Below, in pieces: positions 26,714-35,011 of a stretch of 43,923 nt of DNA (positions are counted from its first letter, which is position 1; the number at the start of each line of letters is the position of its first letter). The translations under genes and the position numbers were made by a program. The DNA is taken from the NCBI GenBank assembly GCA_020848035.1, contig JADLAX010000057.1, positions 1 to 43,923 on the forward strand. Reading direction: 5' to 3'. Under the pieces are notes generated by a model. It saw only the letters and a program-made list of their open reading frames with translations, had not been told where the DNA came from and did no database searches. The DNA is from Anaerolineae bacterium. Lineage in GTDB: Bacteria > Chloroflexota > Anaerolineae > Promineifilales > Promineifilaceae.

Positions 26714-26750
26714 CGTGAAACGTGAAGGCGATCATACTTCACGTTTCACG
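26714..26750. repeat. GTGAAACGTGA-family hairpin (perfect 14-bp arms)
   Basis: CGTGAAACGTGAAG (26714-26727) and CTTCACGTTTCACG (26737-26750) are exact reverse complements around a 9-nt loop with GATCAT, a loop sequence shared with the copy at 23524. Both flanking genes run on the plus strand. Confidence 0.85.
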
Positions 26751-26821
26751 CCAAACCCCACGACATCCTGAAGACCCGTTTTTTTGTTTTCGCTGTGCCC
26801 TCTGTGGCTAAAGGAACAATT

Positions 26822-27391
26822 ATGCCCTACCCCAGCCAGGTGAATCGCAACGACATCATTGCCCAGGCATTGCTGCTCATCGAAGCGGACGGTGCAGACA
26901 ACCTTTCGCTTGGAAAATTGGCCGAGACGTTGGGCGTGAAGGCACCTTCCCTCTATCGGCACGTCGCCAACAAGGCGGCTCTGCTGCAGGCCGTGAACCA
27001 GCACACTTCTCTACAGCTCATCGACACGCTGCAAACGGCCGCTGCCCAAACCAGCGGCACCCCGGCGCAGCAGCTGGCGGCGCTGCTGCACGCCTATCGC
27101 CGCTTCGCCCACGAGCATCCCCACAGCTACCTGCTGGCCTTCACCAACAACGACGAAGCGCTGCGCCCCGACGCGGACGTAATGGAGCAAATGGTTTTGC
27201 CCATTCAGGCCTTGATGACGGCCGTTTCCGGCCCAAACCACTCATTGGCCGCACTGCGGGGGGCGATGGCGCTGGTACACGGCTTTGTGCTGTTGGAGCT
27301 GCACGGTCAGCTGCGCCGTGGCGGAGAGTTGGCGGTGGATTTTGATACGGCCGTTCAGGCCTATCTACGTGGCTGGGAAGCAATCCCGTAA
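26822..27391 (+). CDS. TetR/AcrR-family transcriptional regulator
   Basis: 189 residues from the ATG at 26822, AAGGA 7 nt upstream. The helix-turn-helix is LSLGKLAETLGVKAPSLYRH (~27-46). The C-terminal half (LRGAMALVHGFVLLELHGQL) matches the WHG-type ligand domain (TetR_C_33 group). It probably represses its own unit with the DUF4260 gene through the palindrome at 26244. Confidence 0.9.
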   Translation: MPYPSQVNRNDIIAQALLLIEADGADNLSLGKLAETLGVKAPSLYRHVANKAALLQAVNQHTSLQLIDTLQTAAAQTSGTPAQQLAALLHAYRRFAHEHPHSYLLAFTNNDEALRPDADVMEQMVLPIQALMTAVSGPNHSLAALRGAMALVHGFVLLELHGQLRRGGELAVDFDTAVQAYLRGWEAIP

Positions 27392-27397
27392 ACTGGC

Positions 27398-27427
27398 AAA
27401 AAAAAAGCCGCCACGCGAAGTGACGGC
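27398..27427 (-). terminator. Intrinsic terminator (minus strand)
   Basis: GCCGTCAC-TTCGC-GTGGCGGC (one internal mismatch) followed on the minus strand by nine T residues. It lies 38 bp past the stop of the small minus-strand gene at 27465 and just outside the convergent TetR gene. Confidence 0.85.
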
Positions 27428-27464
27428 CCAACCTAGACTCCCGGTCAGAGGTGGAAAAAACGCC

Positions 27465-27641
27465 TTAGTTCAGCGAAAAGGGAGCGGTTGCCTTGCTAGC
27501 CACAACACTCGTTTCACTTTCTTCGGCATAACATTCTTCAAAACCTTCTCGCTCACTCAGTCGAGAGGATAACGCCAAAGCAGATACTACCAAAGCAGAA
27601 GCTACAAATGATGCTGTAGTAAAAGCGATGATAATCGTCAT
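27465..27641 (-). CDS. Small single-pass membrane protein
   Basis: 58 residues from the ATG at 27641 with GGAG 8 nt upstream: hydrophobic Ile/Ala/Val-rich helix (~2-26) and an acidic tail (SEREGFEECYAEESE). Its own ribosome site and a strong terminator 38 bp downstream argue that it is a real, separately transcribed gene, though I recognise no family. Confidence 0.6.
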   Translation of the reverse strand: MTIIIAFTTASFVASALVVSALALSSRLSEREGFEECYAEESETSVVASKATAPFSLN

Positions 27642-27865
27642 AATAGTCACTCCGGGCCTACCCTTTTTCCCTACAACAAATCACGTTCGTTTAGAAATCT
27701 TCCCGTAACCTTTGCTGTAAGATATGGGTAAGTCTACGGCTTTCGGGGGGGGAAGTCACTAGTACGGTTAGTACATTACCGTGGTTTTTAGTTTCACAAC
27801 AAAATCGAGGGATGGTACGAGTGAGGAACGGCGGCAAGCCTGGCCTACGCTACATTTTTCAGACC

Positions 27866-28810
27866 TTACTTCACCAAATTAGGATTCACGATGTACTGCC
27901 ACCAGTTGTGCGCCACACCCCGCGTGCTGCCCGCCATGTGCGGCAGATGGCCCAACCACCACAAATGATGCTGGCGAATGTCGCCGCTGCCCCACTCGGC
28001 GCAGTTAACCAACTGCGGCTCGCCGCTGAGGTCGGGGAAGTTGAGCCAGGTATGGCAGCGACTGGGCACGGTACGGCCGTTGCCCCAATCGTAATCCCGC
28101 GCGCTGTTGGGCGCAAAATGCACGTTGCCGCACTCGGCCTGCCCTGGATGCTTCTGGTCGTAGCGGCTGAACTTTTCCCACAGGTTCGCCTCGCCCCGCT
28201 GGCGGCGATAGACGTGGCTCATGATCGACTCGGTGCGATGGCCGAGATTTTCCAGCATCTCCCCTGGCCCGCGCTCAAAGCTAAAGCCCATGATGACAAA
28301 ACGGCGCTGCGCGGCTGGCTCGTTGCACCAAAAGGCATCCTTGCCCACCATGCGCGATTCAAAATAACCGGCGTACGGAAAGGCCATCAGCCACACTTCA
28401 TCAATGGTGCCGGCATTGATTTTGGGGATGATGTTGAAGTCGTGCAGGATACGGCCGTAATCCACCCCATCTGGCTCATGAAAACCGGTGCGCGTCGTAA
28501 ACCGGTGCACGTACGATTCCGGGTCGTAGACAAAGCCATCCTGCTTCACCGGAAAACCATCCACCTCGATGCGCTCGACCACCTCGTAGTTGGCGTAGCC
28601 GTGGCTGGCCACGTGCACATCGTAGATGTACTGCGCCACCAGCTGGTCCGGGTTTTGCCAGCGCATCACTTCGTGCAGCCGCCGCCCGCCATAAGAGACC
28701 ACGCGCGGATTGTGGATCACCAGCAGCACCTTCGCGTACACCGGCGGCACGGCTGGTTGTGGGGATTGGGAAGTGGACGGCCGTATCAGCCCCAAAAATC
28801 GTCGCAGCAC
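27866..28810 (-). CDS. Conserved-looking hypothetical protein
   Basis: 314 residues from a GTG with GAGGG just upstream. After a short basic/Pro-rich start come VLLVIHNPRVVSYGGRRLHEV, SHGYANYEVVERIEVDGFP, WLMAFPYAGYFESRMVG, GFSFERGPGEMLENLGHRTESIM and many Trp/His/Asn residues (HTWLNFPDLSG, VAHNWWQYIVNP). The order suggests an enzyme or surface protein, with no clear signal peptide. I recall similar unnamed proteins in environmental bacteria but cannot assign a function. Confidence 0.75.
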   Translation of the reverse strand: MLRRFLGLIRPSTSQSPQPAVPPVYAKVLLVIHNPRVVSYGGRRLHEVMRWQNPDQLVAQYIYDVHVASHGYANYEVVERIEVDGFPVKQDGFVYDPESYVHRFTTRTGFHEPDGVDYGRILHDFNIIPKINAGTIDEVWLMAFPYAGYFESRMVGKDAFWCNEPAAQRRFVIMGFSFERGPGEMLENLGHRTESIMSHVYRRQRGEANLWEKFSRYDQKHPGQAECGNVHFAPNSARDYDWGNGRTVPSRCHTWLNFPDLSGEPQLVNCAEWGSGDIRQHHLWWLGHLPHMAGSTRGVAHNWWQYIVNPNLVK

Positions 28811-28820
28811 AAAACCCTCA

Positions 28821-28862
28821 TTAACAATTAAAAATTAACCATTCACCATTGACAATTGCTCA
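28821..28862. repeat. Heptamer array between two minus-strand genes
   Basis: TTAACAA, TTAAAAA, TTAACCA, TTCACCA, TTGACAA, TTGCTCA. It fills the gap between rtcB and the hypothetical gene and includes the rtcB stop codon. Confidence 0.75.
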
Positions 28863-30263
28863 GTCCTCGGGTCTTTCCCCAGCCGGAGCCATCTTCACCA
28901 GCTTCGGGTCAAACCGGGCCATTTTTTCCACCAAATCCGCCTGGGCCGCCATCACCTCGTGGATGTCCTTGTAGGCCATCGGCACCTCGTCCAGCCCGGC
29001 AGACAGCAGCGTCACGTCCCGCTCACGCAAAAACTTCTTCACCTCGGACCAGGTGAACGATTTGATCGCCTGCTTGCGGCTCATGCGCCGCCCCGCGCCG
29101 TGCGCCGCCGAACTCAGCGCCGCTTCGTTCCCTTTACCGCGCACCACAAAACCAGGCGCACCCATCGAGCCGGGGATAATGCCCAACACACCAGCGCCCG
29201 CAGGGGTAGCCCCCTTGCGGTGCACGATGACCGTTTCGCCGTCGTGCTGCTCTTTCCAGGCAAAATTGTGGTGGTTTTCGATGTCCAGCAGCACCTTGGC
29301 GTTGAGGGCCTTGACCACATGCTGGTGAATGCAGGCGTGGTTGGCGGCGGCGTATTGGCCCATCAGCTGCATGGCGGTCCAATATTCGCGCCCGGCGTCG
29401 CTGTCCAAATCCAGCCAGGCCAGGTGGCGCAGCTCTTTGGGCAGCTCGGGATGCAAATCCATTGCCAGCTTGCTGTAAAAATCGGCCACGGTGGCCCCGG
29501 AACCACGACTGCCGCTGTGGCTGAGCAATGCCAAATATTCGCCAGTCGGCAAACCAAGTTCGTCATTCAAAATGGTGAGGATGCCAAACTCGACAAAGTG
29601 GTTGCCGCTGCCGCTGGTGCCGAGCTGCTCCCACGCTTTGTCGCGCAGGCGTTGGGTTACGGCCGTTACCCCCCAATCCATCTCCATCACCGGATGATCG
29701 CGCCGTTCCCCCTTGCGGAAATTAGCGCCAATGCCAAAGCGCGTTTCGGACTCAATGGCGTTGGCCAGCCGCTTTTGCTCGCCGCGCAGGGTGTGCGGCG
29801 ACAGGTTCAACACGCTCAGCTTCATGCGGCAGGCGATGTCTACGCCCACTGCATACGGAATGACGGCATTGCGCACCGCCAGCACCCCGCCGATGGGCAG
29901 GCCGTAGCCCAGGTGGGCATCGGGCATCAGCGCCCCACGCACGGAGACGGGCAGCTGAGCCGCGTTTTTCATCTGGTTGATGGAATTTTCATCGAGGTCT
30001 TCACCCCACATCTGGAAGGGAGCGGGTGCTTTGCGGGGCTTGAAGGTAGGCTGTTCCGCTTCGCGAGCGATGAGGGCGGCGGCCAGCTCACCCAGCAGTT
30101 CGTCTTGCAGGTAGTCGGCGGGGTTTTCGACAACGGCCGTAATCAACCCGGGAATATCTCGTTTGGCAATACCAAAAGCGCGGGCATCGCGAACGGCCGT
30201 TCCCGCCAAGCGCATCGCGTCACCTTCAGGCACACCCAGGCGGGCAAATTTTCGGGCATTCAT
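28860..30263 (-). CDS. rtcB: RNA-splicing ligase RtcB
   Basis: 467 residues, GTP- and Mn-dependent ligase joining 2',3'-cyclic phosphate to 5'-OH RNA ends. Seen: LMPDAHLGYGLPIGGVLA, YAVGVDIACRM (metal Asp and Cys), GSGNHFVEFG, LLSHSGSRGSG, TPAGAGVLGIIPGSMG and the guanylylated His388 in AAHGAGRRMSR. AAGGA precedes the ATG; a TACAAT at 30301-30306 on the minus strand is a possible -10. A ~100-residue N-terminal extension precedes the core. Confidence 0.95.
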   Translation of the reverse strand: MNARKFARLGVPEGDAMRLAGTAVRDARAFGIAKRDIPGLITAVVENPADYLQDELLGELAAALIAREAEQPTFKPRKAPAPFQMWGEDLDENSINQMKNAAQLPVSVRGALMPDAHLGYGLPIGGVLAVRNAVIPYAVGVDIACRMKLSVLNLSPHTLRGEQKRLANAIESETRFGIGANFRKGERRDHPVMEMDWGVTAVTQRLRDKAWEQLGTSGSGNHFVEFGILTILNDELGLPTGEYLALLSHSGSRGSGATVADFYSKLAMDLHPELPKELRHLAWLDLDSDAGREYWTAMQLMGQYAAANHACIHQHVVKALNAKVLLDIENHHNFAWKEQHDGETVIVHRKGATPAGAGVLGIIPGSMGAPGFVVRGKGNEAALSSAAHGAGRRMSRKQAIKSFTWSEVKKFLRERDVTLLSAGLDEVPMAYKDIHEVMAAQADLVEKMARFDPKLVKMAPAGERPED

Positions 30264-30314
30264 CGCTTACACATTCCTTTCTCACAACTTCTCCACCACA
30301 ATTGTAGCAGAAAC

Positions 30315-30354
30315 AAAAACGGCCGTATCGAAACTAATCGATACGGCCGTTTTT
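30315..30354. terminator. Bidirectional intrinsic terminator built on ACGGCCGT
   Basis: AAAAACGGCCGTATCGA and its exact reverse complement flank the 6-nt loop AACTAA, giving a 17-bp perfect stem with A-run before and T-run after on either strand. It closes the RNase J gene on the minus strand. Each arm holds one copy of the iterated palindrome. Confidence 0.9.
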
Positions 30355-30428
30355 ACTAGATCACAGAAGCTTCCTCTGCGGTTTAAAACAACGCTGCGTT
30401 CTCCGCGCCTCCGCGGTTTATTTTGCCT

Positions 30429-32060
30429 TTATACGCGCACAATGTGCGGCAGGATGACCGGGCGGGATTGGGTCTGGCGGTAGAAGAAGTTTTGCAGCGT
30501 TTCCCGGATGGTGTCATCGTGGGAACGACCGTTTTTCTTCAACGCCTGCTTCAAATTCCGCTTGGCCTCATTCATCAAATCTTGCGAGGCATCCATGCGC
30601 ATGAAGCCCCGGCTGATGAGCTGAACTTCCCCGGCCAGCTTACGCTGCTTGTTGATCGGCACATACACCAGCACAAAACCGTCCTGCGACAGCCGCTCAC
30701 GATCGCGCAGCACCAGGTCGCTGATTTCGCCAATCAGCGAGCCATCCACATACACATCGTTAGCCGGGACAGCATCTTCCAGCCACGCTTTTTCGCCGTC
30801 AGTGGTCCAGGTGGCCCCGTTTTCCAGGATGAAAACATTGCTGGCGGCCACACCGCTTTTTTGCGCCAATTGTGAATGCAGGTGCTGGTGGCGCGTTTCG
30901 CCGTGCACCGGGATGAGGAAGCGCGGCTTAACGGCTTCCAACATAATACGCATATCTTCGCGGCTGCCGTGCCCGGAAACGTGTACCGTGGCCAGCGGTC
31001 CGTAGACCACATTGGCGCCACGGCTAAACAGATTGTTCAGCATCCGGCCCACGTCTTCCTCGTTGCCGGGGATGGTGCCACCGGAAATGATAATCGTGTC
31101 ACCGCTGTGCACTTCTACCTCGCGGTGCTCGCCCTTGGCCATGCGGTTCAGCGCCGAGCGAGGCTCGCCCTGGGAACCAGTGGACAAAATCACCAGTTCA
31201 CCGGCGGGCACATTGGCGGTGATGTCTACCAGCAGCTTTTTGGGAATCTTGAGATAACCCAGTTCGCGGGCCAGCTCCACGTTTTGCTTCAGGCTGCGCC
31301 CGGTGAGCGCCACCTTACGGCCGTGTTTCTGCGCCAGGTTCACAATTTCTTGCAAGCGAGCCAACACGGACGAGAAGGTGGCGATGATGATGCGACGGCC
31401 GTTTGCTTCCACAAACAGTTCATCCAGCGCATCGGTCACCAGCTGCTCCGTCGGGGTGCGGCCGGGCCGATCGGCATTGGTGCTGTCGGCCAGCAGGGCC
31501 AGTACGCCGTTGGGCGTCAGCTCTTTCAGCCGGGCCAGATCGGTGGTACGGCCGCCCGCCGGGGTTTCGTCCAGCTTGTAGTCGCCCGTGTGCACCACCG
31601 CGCCCACTGGCGTGTCAATCACCAACCCCACGGAAGCGGGGATGGAGTGGGCCACGGCAAATGGGCTGACGCGGAACGGGCCAAGATGCAGCGTTTGCGT
31701 GTCGTCAATTCGCTCCAGGGTCACCTGCTCCCGCAGGCCCACCTCTTCCAGCTTGCTTTTTACCATACCCAGGGTGAGATCGGTGCCATAAACCGGCACA
31801 TTCACCTGCTTCAGCAGGTAAGGCAGCCCACCAATGTGGTCCATATGGCCATGCGTCAGCACGATGCCACGCAGCGTATCTTTGTTTTCAATGACGTACT
31901 GAAAATCGGGCAGCACGAGGTCAATTCCATACAAATCAGCTTCGGGGAACATCACCCCGCAATCGACGATGATTTGGTTACGGCCGTATTCCAACACTGT
32001 CATGTTCTTACCAATTTCCCCCAGGCCGCCCAAGGGAATAATCTTCAAATTTTTACTCAT
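30429..32060 (-). CDS. rnj: Ribonuclease J
   Basis: 543 residues from the ATG at 32060 (MSKNLKIIPLGGLGEIGKNM). Metallo-β-lactamase/β-CASP nuclease with HGHMDH (His70, His72, Asp74, His75), HTGDYK, ILSTGSQGEP and HVSGHGSREDM, plus the C-terminal dimerisation part. It performs 5'-3' exo- and endonucleolytic RNA decay and maturation. An upstream ATG (32096) is possible; neither has a clear ribosome site. Confidence 0.95.
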   Translation of the reverse strand: MSKNLKIIPLGGLGEIGKNMTVLEYGRNQIIVDCGVMFPEADLYGIDLVLPDFQYVIENKDTLRGIVLTHGHMDHIGGLPYLLKQVNVPVYGTDLTLGMVKSKLEEVGLREQVTLERIDDTQTLHLGPFRVSPFAVAHSIPASVGLVIDTPVGAVVHTGDYKLDETPAGGRTTDLARLKELTPNGVLALLADSTNADRPGRTPTEQLVTDALDELFVEANGRRIIIATFSSVLARLQEIVNLAQKHGRKVALTGRSLKQNVELARELGYLKIPKKLLVDITANVPAGELVILSTGSQGEPRSALNRMAKGEHREVEVHSGDTIIISGGTIPGNEEDVGRMLNNLFSRGANVVYGPLATVHVSGHGSREDMRIMLEAVKPRFLIPVHGETRHQHLHSQLAQKSGVAASNVFILENGATWTTDGEKAWLEDAVPANDVYVDGSLIGEISDLVLRDRERLSQDGFVLVYVPINKQRKLAGEVQLISRGFMRMDASQDLMNEAKRNLKQALKKNGRSHDDTIRETLQNFFYRQTQSRPVILPHIVRV

Positions 32061-32096
32061 AAAACGTTTTTTATCTGTGTCCTTTTGCCGCCCCAT

Positions 32097-32426
32097 AGCG
32101 TGAGACGGCGTCTACTTTTAGTCTCTAAATTCGAATGAAGTACGGCCGAAAAGTACGGCCGTACCTAAAAGTTAATTTGTAAATCCACCCTACCTCAACG
32201 ACCGCGCCGCAAGCGGCATTCACCAGGCAGCACAAACTGTCGTTGATGGTTGTTCCTAAACTGTGTCTAACTATGGCGGTTGGCTCGGAAAGAGCGAAGA
32301 AGCTCAAAAGTTGGAATCAGGCAGGTATGGCAAAAGATCGTTACTTATTAATCACGCTCACCAGAATAACACAAACTTATAAGAAAGTCATTAAATTGGG
32401 CCCTTTCTCATATTCTGGCACAACAA
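32097..32426. other. Intergenic stretch upstream of RNase J, no gene recognised
   Basis: Two nearby copies of GTACGGCC (32141-32163), one of them a full ACGGCCGT, are visible. No reading frame here looks like a protein I recognise, and no clear promoter stands out. Confidence 0.4.
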
Positions 32427-32455
32427 AAGCGACCTGCCAGACGGCCAGGTCGCTT
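32427..32455 (-). terminator. Intrinsic terminator of the small gene at 32492
   Basis: AAGCGACCTG and CAGGTCGCTT are exact arms around a 9-nt loop; the minus strand continues TTTTGTTG. It lies ~40 bp past the small gene's stop. Confidence 0.75.
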
Positions 32456-32491
32456 GGAACATCCGTCAACTAACTTAAAAGTGAGAGCCGT

Positions 32492-32719
32492 TTACCCGTT
32501 GTATAAACGGCCGTCCCCTTCTTTATCAACCCACTGGCAAGGATCTTCCTGGTGGGTACATTGGTAACCGGCGGAACACTTGCGGTCCAGGACGCGGTAT
32601 TCGTCACCGCCTTTGCTGATAAGACCCACGGGGTAAATCCGCTTCTCAAACAGTTCAACTTCCTCGTTAACAAAGTTGCAATTCTTGGTGCCCAGTTTAA
32701 TCCATTCTACATGTGCCAT
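32492..32719 (-). CDS. Small Cys-containing hypothetical protein
   Basis: 75 residues with AAGGAAG 6-8 nt before the ATG. The C-terminal half has RKCSAGYQCTHQEDPCQW, three or four Cys plus His that could bind a metal. A dedicated terminator follows. No family recognised. Confidence 0.68.
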   Translation of the reverse strand: MAHVEWIKLGTKNCNFVNEEVELFEKRIYPVGLISKGGDEYRVLDRKCSAGYQCTHQEDPCQWVDKEGDGRLYNG

Positions 32720-32842
32720 CGTTCACTTCCTTATTTTTGAACAGCAAAACGAACGTAATCTGTGGGGCAGTGTAAAAAAAACGGCCGTTCCTCAACAGTG
32801 AAGAACGGCACGGGCACATTTGATAAATGTCACGCGGAAAAG

Positions 32843-33364
32843 CTACATTTGCAAATAGAGTTTCCACGCTTCGGGAATATCGCCAGAGGCCACCAGGTAA
32901 TCAACGCGGGGGGTTTTGGGTTCCCAGAGCATGTGCATACCGGCCTCATGGGGCAGCCGGTTGCCTTTGCGGTTGTTGCAGGAGGAGCAGGCACAGGCGG
33001 TATTGGTCCAGGTGTTACGGCCGTTGCGGCTCTTCGGCACAATATGATCGACCGAAAAATCAACATGGCGCAAAATACGGCCGCCCTGCCGACTACCGGG
33101 CTGCACGCCGCAGTAAATACAGGTGAAGTTGTCCCGGCGCATCACCGCCCGACGGCTCCAGGAAGCGCCTCGTTTGGGCACGTTCACATACCGCCGCAGC
33201 CGCAGCACCGTGGGAATCTCCAGGGACGTGGCCGACCCAGAAAGAGCCACCATTTCCTCCGTTGCCGCATCGACCACTTCACGCAGCAACAAAGACAACG
33301 CCCGCCGTTTTGGAATCACTGCCAGGGGTTCGTAGCTTGCATTCAAGAGCAGGACTGCAACCAT
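32843..33364 (-). CDS. HNH endonuclease
   Basis: 173 residues from the ATG at 33364 (MVAVLLLNASYEPL), with GGAG 6 nt upstream; a longer frame runs through the palindromic leader. The HNH core is FTCIYCG (Cys82, Cys85), SVDHIVPKSRNG (Asp106-His107), then NTACACSSCNNRKGNR (Cys126, Cys129). This compact cytoplasmic type is widespread, often single-copy, and not tied to a mobile element here. Confidence 0.92.
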   Translation of the reverse strand: MVAVLLLNASYEPLAVIPKRRALSLLLREVVDAATEEMVALSGSATSLEIPTVLRLRRYVNVPKRGASWSRRAVMRRDNFTCIYCGVQPGSRQGGRILRHVDFSVDHIVPKSRNGRNTWTNTACACSSCNNRKGNRLPHEAGMHMLWEPKTPRVDYLVASGDIPEAWKLYLQM

Positions 33365-33381
33365 GTTCTTCTCCTTGCAAT

Positions 33382-33405
33382 TGATCGATCCTACCAAATC
33401 GATCA
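33382..33405 (-). promoter_or_regulatory. Inverted repeat in the HNH gene leader
   Basis: TGATCGAT and ATCGATCA (8-bp arms, 8-nt loop) lie directly upstream of the HNH gene's ribosome site. It could be an operator or an mRNA hairpin affecting translation. Confidence 0.5.
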
Positions 33406-33575
33406 GGCTCGTAAAACCTGTAACACCCTTTTTAACATGCGCATTGGCTAAATTTTTCACAATCTTCCAGCCAAATTCGGGCGAATTTTACCATAAAGTG
33501 TCAAAAAAGCGGTTAATTGATTGTTAAGATTTCAAGACGGACTTTGGGGATTTTGTGGCTTTTGGGGTAAAACGT

Positions 33576-33624
33576 GATGCGTGAAACGTGACGGCCTTCT
33601 GGCACGTTTCACGTTTCACGCATC
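33576..33624. repeat. GTGAAACGTGA-family hairpin (perfect 15-bp arms)
   Basis: GATGCGTGAAACGTG (33576-33590) and CACGTTTCACGCATC (33610-33624) are exact reverse complements, with an extra CACGTTT heptamer step on the right. It lies between two minus-strand genes. Confidence 0.85.
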
Positions 33625-33676
33625 ATGGGTTGTAAACCCTTTGAGCTCCTAAAGAGCCTTTGTTGGTAACAGGTGG

Positions 33677-35005
33677 CTACCGCTTAACCGAATCCATAAA
33701 CGCCCGCATCTTGTCATCGGTGGTGTTTTCAAAGTAACAGCCGTGGGCCATGATGTAGCCTGGGGTGTCACCAAACATATCCATCAGGTTGTCGCAGTAA
33801 GCGCGTACTTCATCCGTCGTACCGGTGGCCATTAATGAGGCAGGCACGTTCCCCGCGATAATCTGCTTGTCGCTCAGGATTTCCTTCACCGGCCCCATCT
33901 CGGTCTGGTCAAAGTGGCACACCAGCGATTTTTCCGGCATTTCGGCCAGGTTTTGCAGCCGCTTGTTGTAGGAACCTTCGATGAACAGGTAGCTGGTGAT
34001 GCCTTCTTCATACAGGGCCAGCATCACCTGTTTCCAGGTGGGCCAGTAGAATTTCTCGAACTGGGCCTGGGACATGAAGGCGTCGGCCCCTTTGTGCAGC
34101 ACGTACAGCGCAGCGGGCGCGCCATTGCGGTCGCTGGCGTTGACCACGGCGTTGATCAGCACCGGCACGTACGCTTCGCAGGCGGCCAGCAGGTCGTTGG
34201 GACGGCGGTACATGTCGGTGAGGATGCCCTTGGTGCCGCGCAGGGTGTCGCCCAGGTAGTCAAACGGGGTTTTGACGATGTTGAAGCCCATGCTGGGGAA
34301 GCCAGAGGCGGCAATCATCGCCCCAGTCTGCCCCACCGCGCCGAGCATCTTCATCAATTCATTACCTGCTTCCATGAGGGTGTGCAGCATCGCCTGGAAG
34401 GGCGGCAGGCCAAAAGGCAGGACCATGTCGATCAGGTCCACGTTTTCGGAGACGCGGGGGAACTCGGTAAGCATGGCCAGCGGGCCGAGGGCGGGCATAA
34501 CGCGCGGCAGGTACTTTTTGAGCCAGAAGTCGGTGGGGTCAGCGGCAAACACGCGGTATTCGTCGGCCATCATGTGTTCGCCTTCGACGGCCTGGATGGT
34601 CAGCTCGTCGGGCAGCTTTTGCCCGCCCCAGATGTAGGTCTGGTAGTTGAGCAGGTCCATCACTTTACCGGGGTATGGCAGGGGGGATACGGCCGTATCC
34701 GGCTGAAACTCGTTGTGGAACTCCAGCAAAGGTTCGCGCAGCTTTTCATGGTTGTACACCATGTCTTTGCCATTCATGCCCTTGCGGCGCACCACGTACT
34801 CGTTGGCCCCCATAAAGCCATCGGCAATGGGGCGATCGTGCGGTTCCATGTCGTAAATCTGGCGCAAACGGCCGATTCGCTCTTTGTAGTTGGCTTCCGC
34901 TTCCGGGCTCATAAATTGCACCGGCGCGTTTTGCCAGTTGTCCAGGCGCACCTTGCGCCGTTCCATGGGAGACAATTTGTTCCAATTATCAGGTCTCACG
35001 AACAT
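33677..35005 (-). CDS. UroD-family (MtaA/CmuA-like) corrinoid methyltransferase
   Basis: 442 residues, longer than haem UroD (~350). The fold signatures ALYVLHKGADAFMSQAQFEKFYWP and YLFIEGSYNKRLQNLAEM match the UroD-like branch that moves methyl groups to or from corrinoid proteins. Candidate metal ligands are Cys363-His364 (VCHFDQ) and His421/Cys423 (AHGCYF). It starts 6 bp after the corrinoid-protein stop. Likely role: methyl transfer from an unknown methylated substrate to the corrinoid protein. Confidence 0.87.
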   Translation of the reverse strand: MFVRPDNWNKLSPMERRKVRLDNWQNAPVQFMSPEAEANYKERIGRLRQIYDMEPHDRPIADGFMGANEYVVRRKGMNGKDMVYNHEKLREPLLEFHNEFQPDTAVSPLPYPGKVMDLLNYQTYIWGGQKLPDELTIQAVEGEHMMADEYRVFAADPTDFWLKKYLPRVMPALGPLAMLTEFPRVSENVDLIDMVLPFGLPPFQAMLHTLMEAGNELMKMLGAVGQTGAMIAASGFPSMGFNIVKTPFDYLGDTLRGTKGILTDMYRRPNDLLAACEAYVPVLINAVVNASDRNGAPAALYVLHKGADAFMSQAQFEKFYWPTWKQVMLALYEEGITSYLFIEGSYNKRLQNLAEMPEKSLVCHFDQTEMGPVKEILSDKQIIAGNVPASLMATGTTDEVRAYCDNLMDMFGDTPGYIMAHGCYFENTTDDKMRAFMDSVKR

Positions 35006-35011
35006 GATGAC

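Noticed and set aside
28959..30359. 466-codon plus-strand frame
   Set aside because: Antisense to rtcB; no recognisable protein features.
30876..32138. 420-codon plus-strand frame
   Set aside because: Antisense to RNase J; His/Gln-rich shadow.
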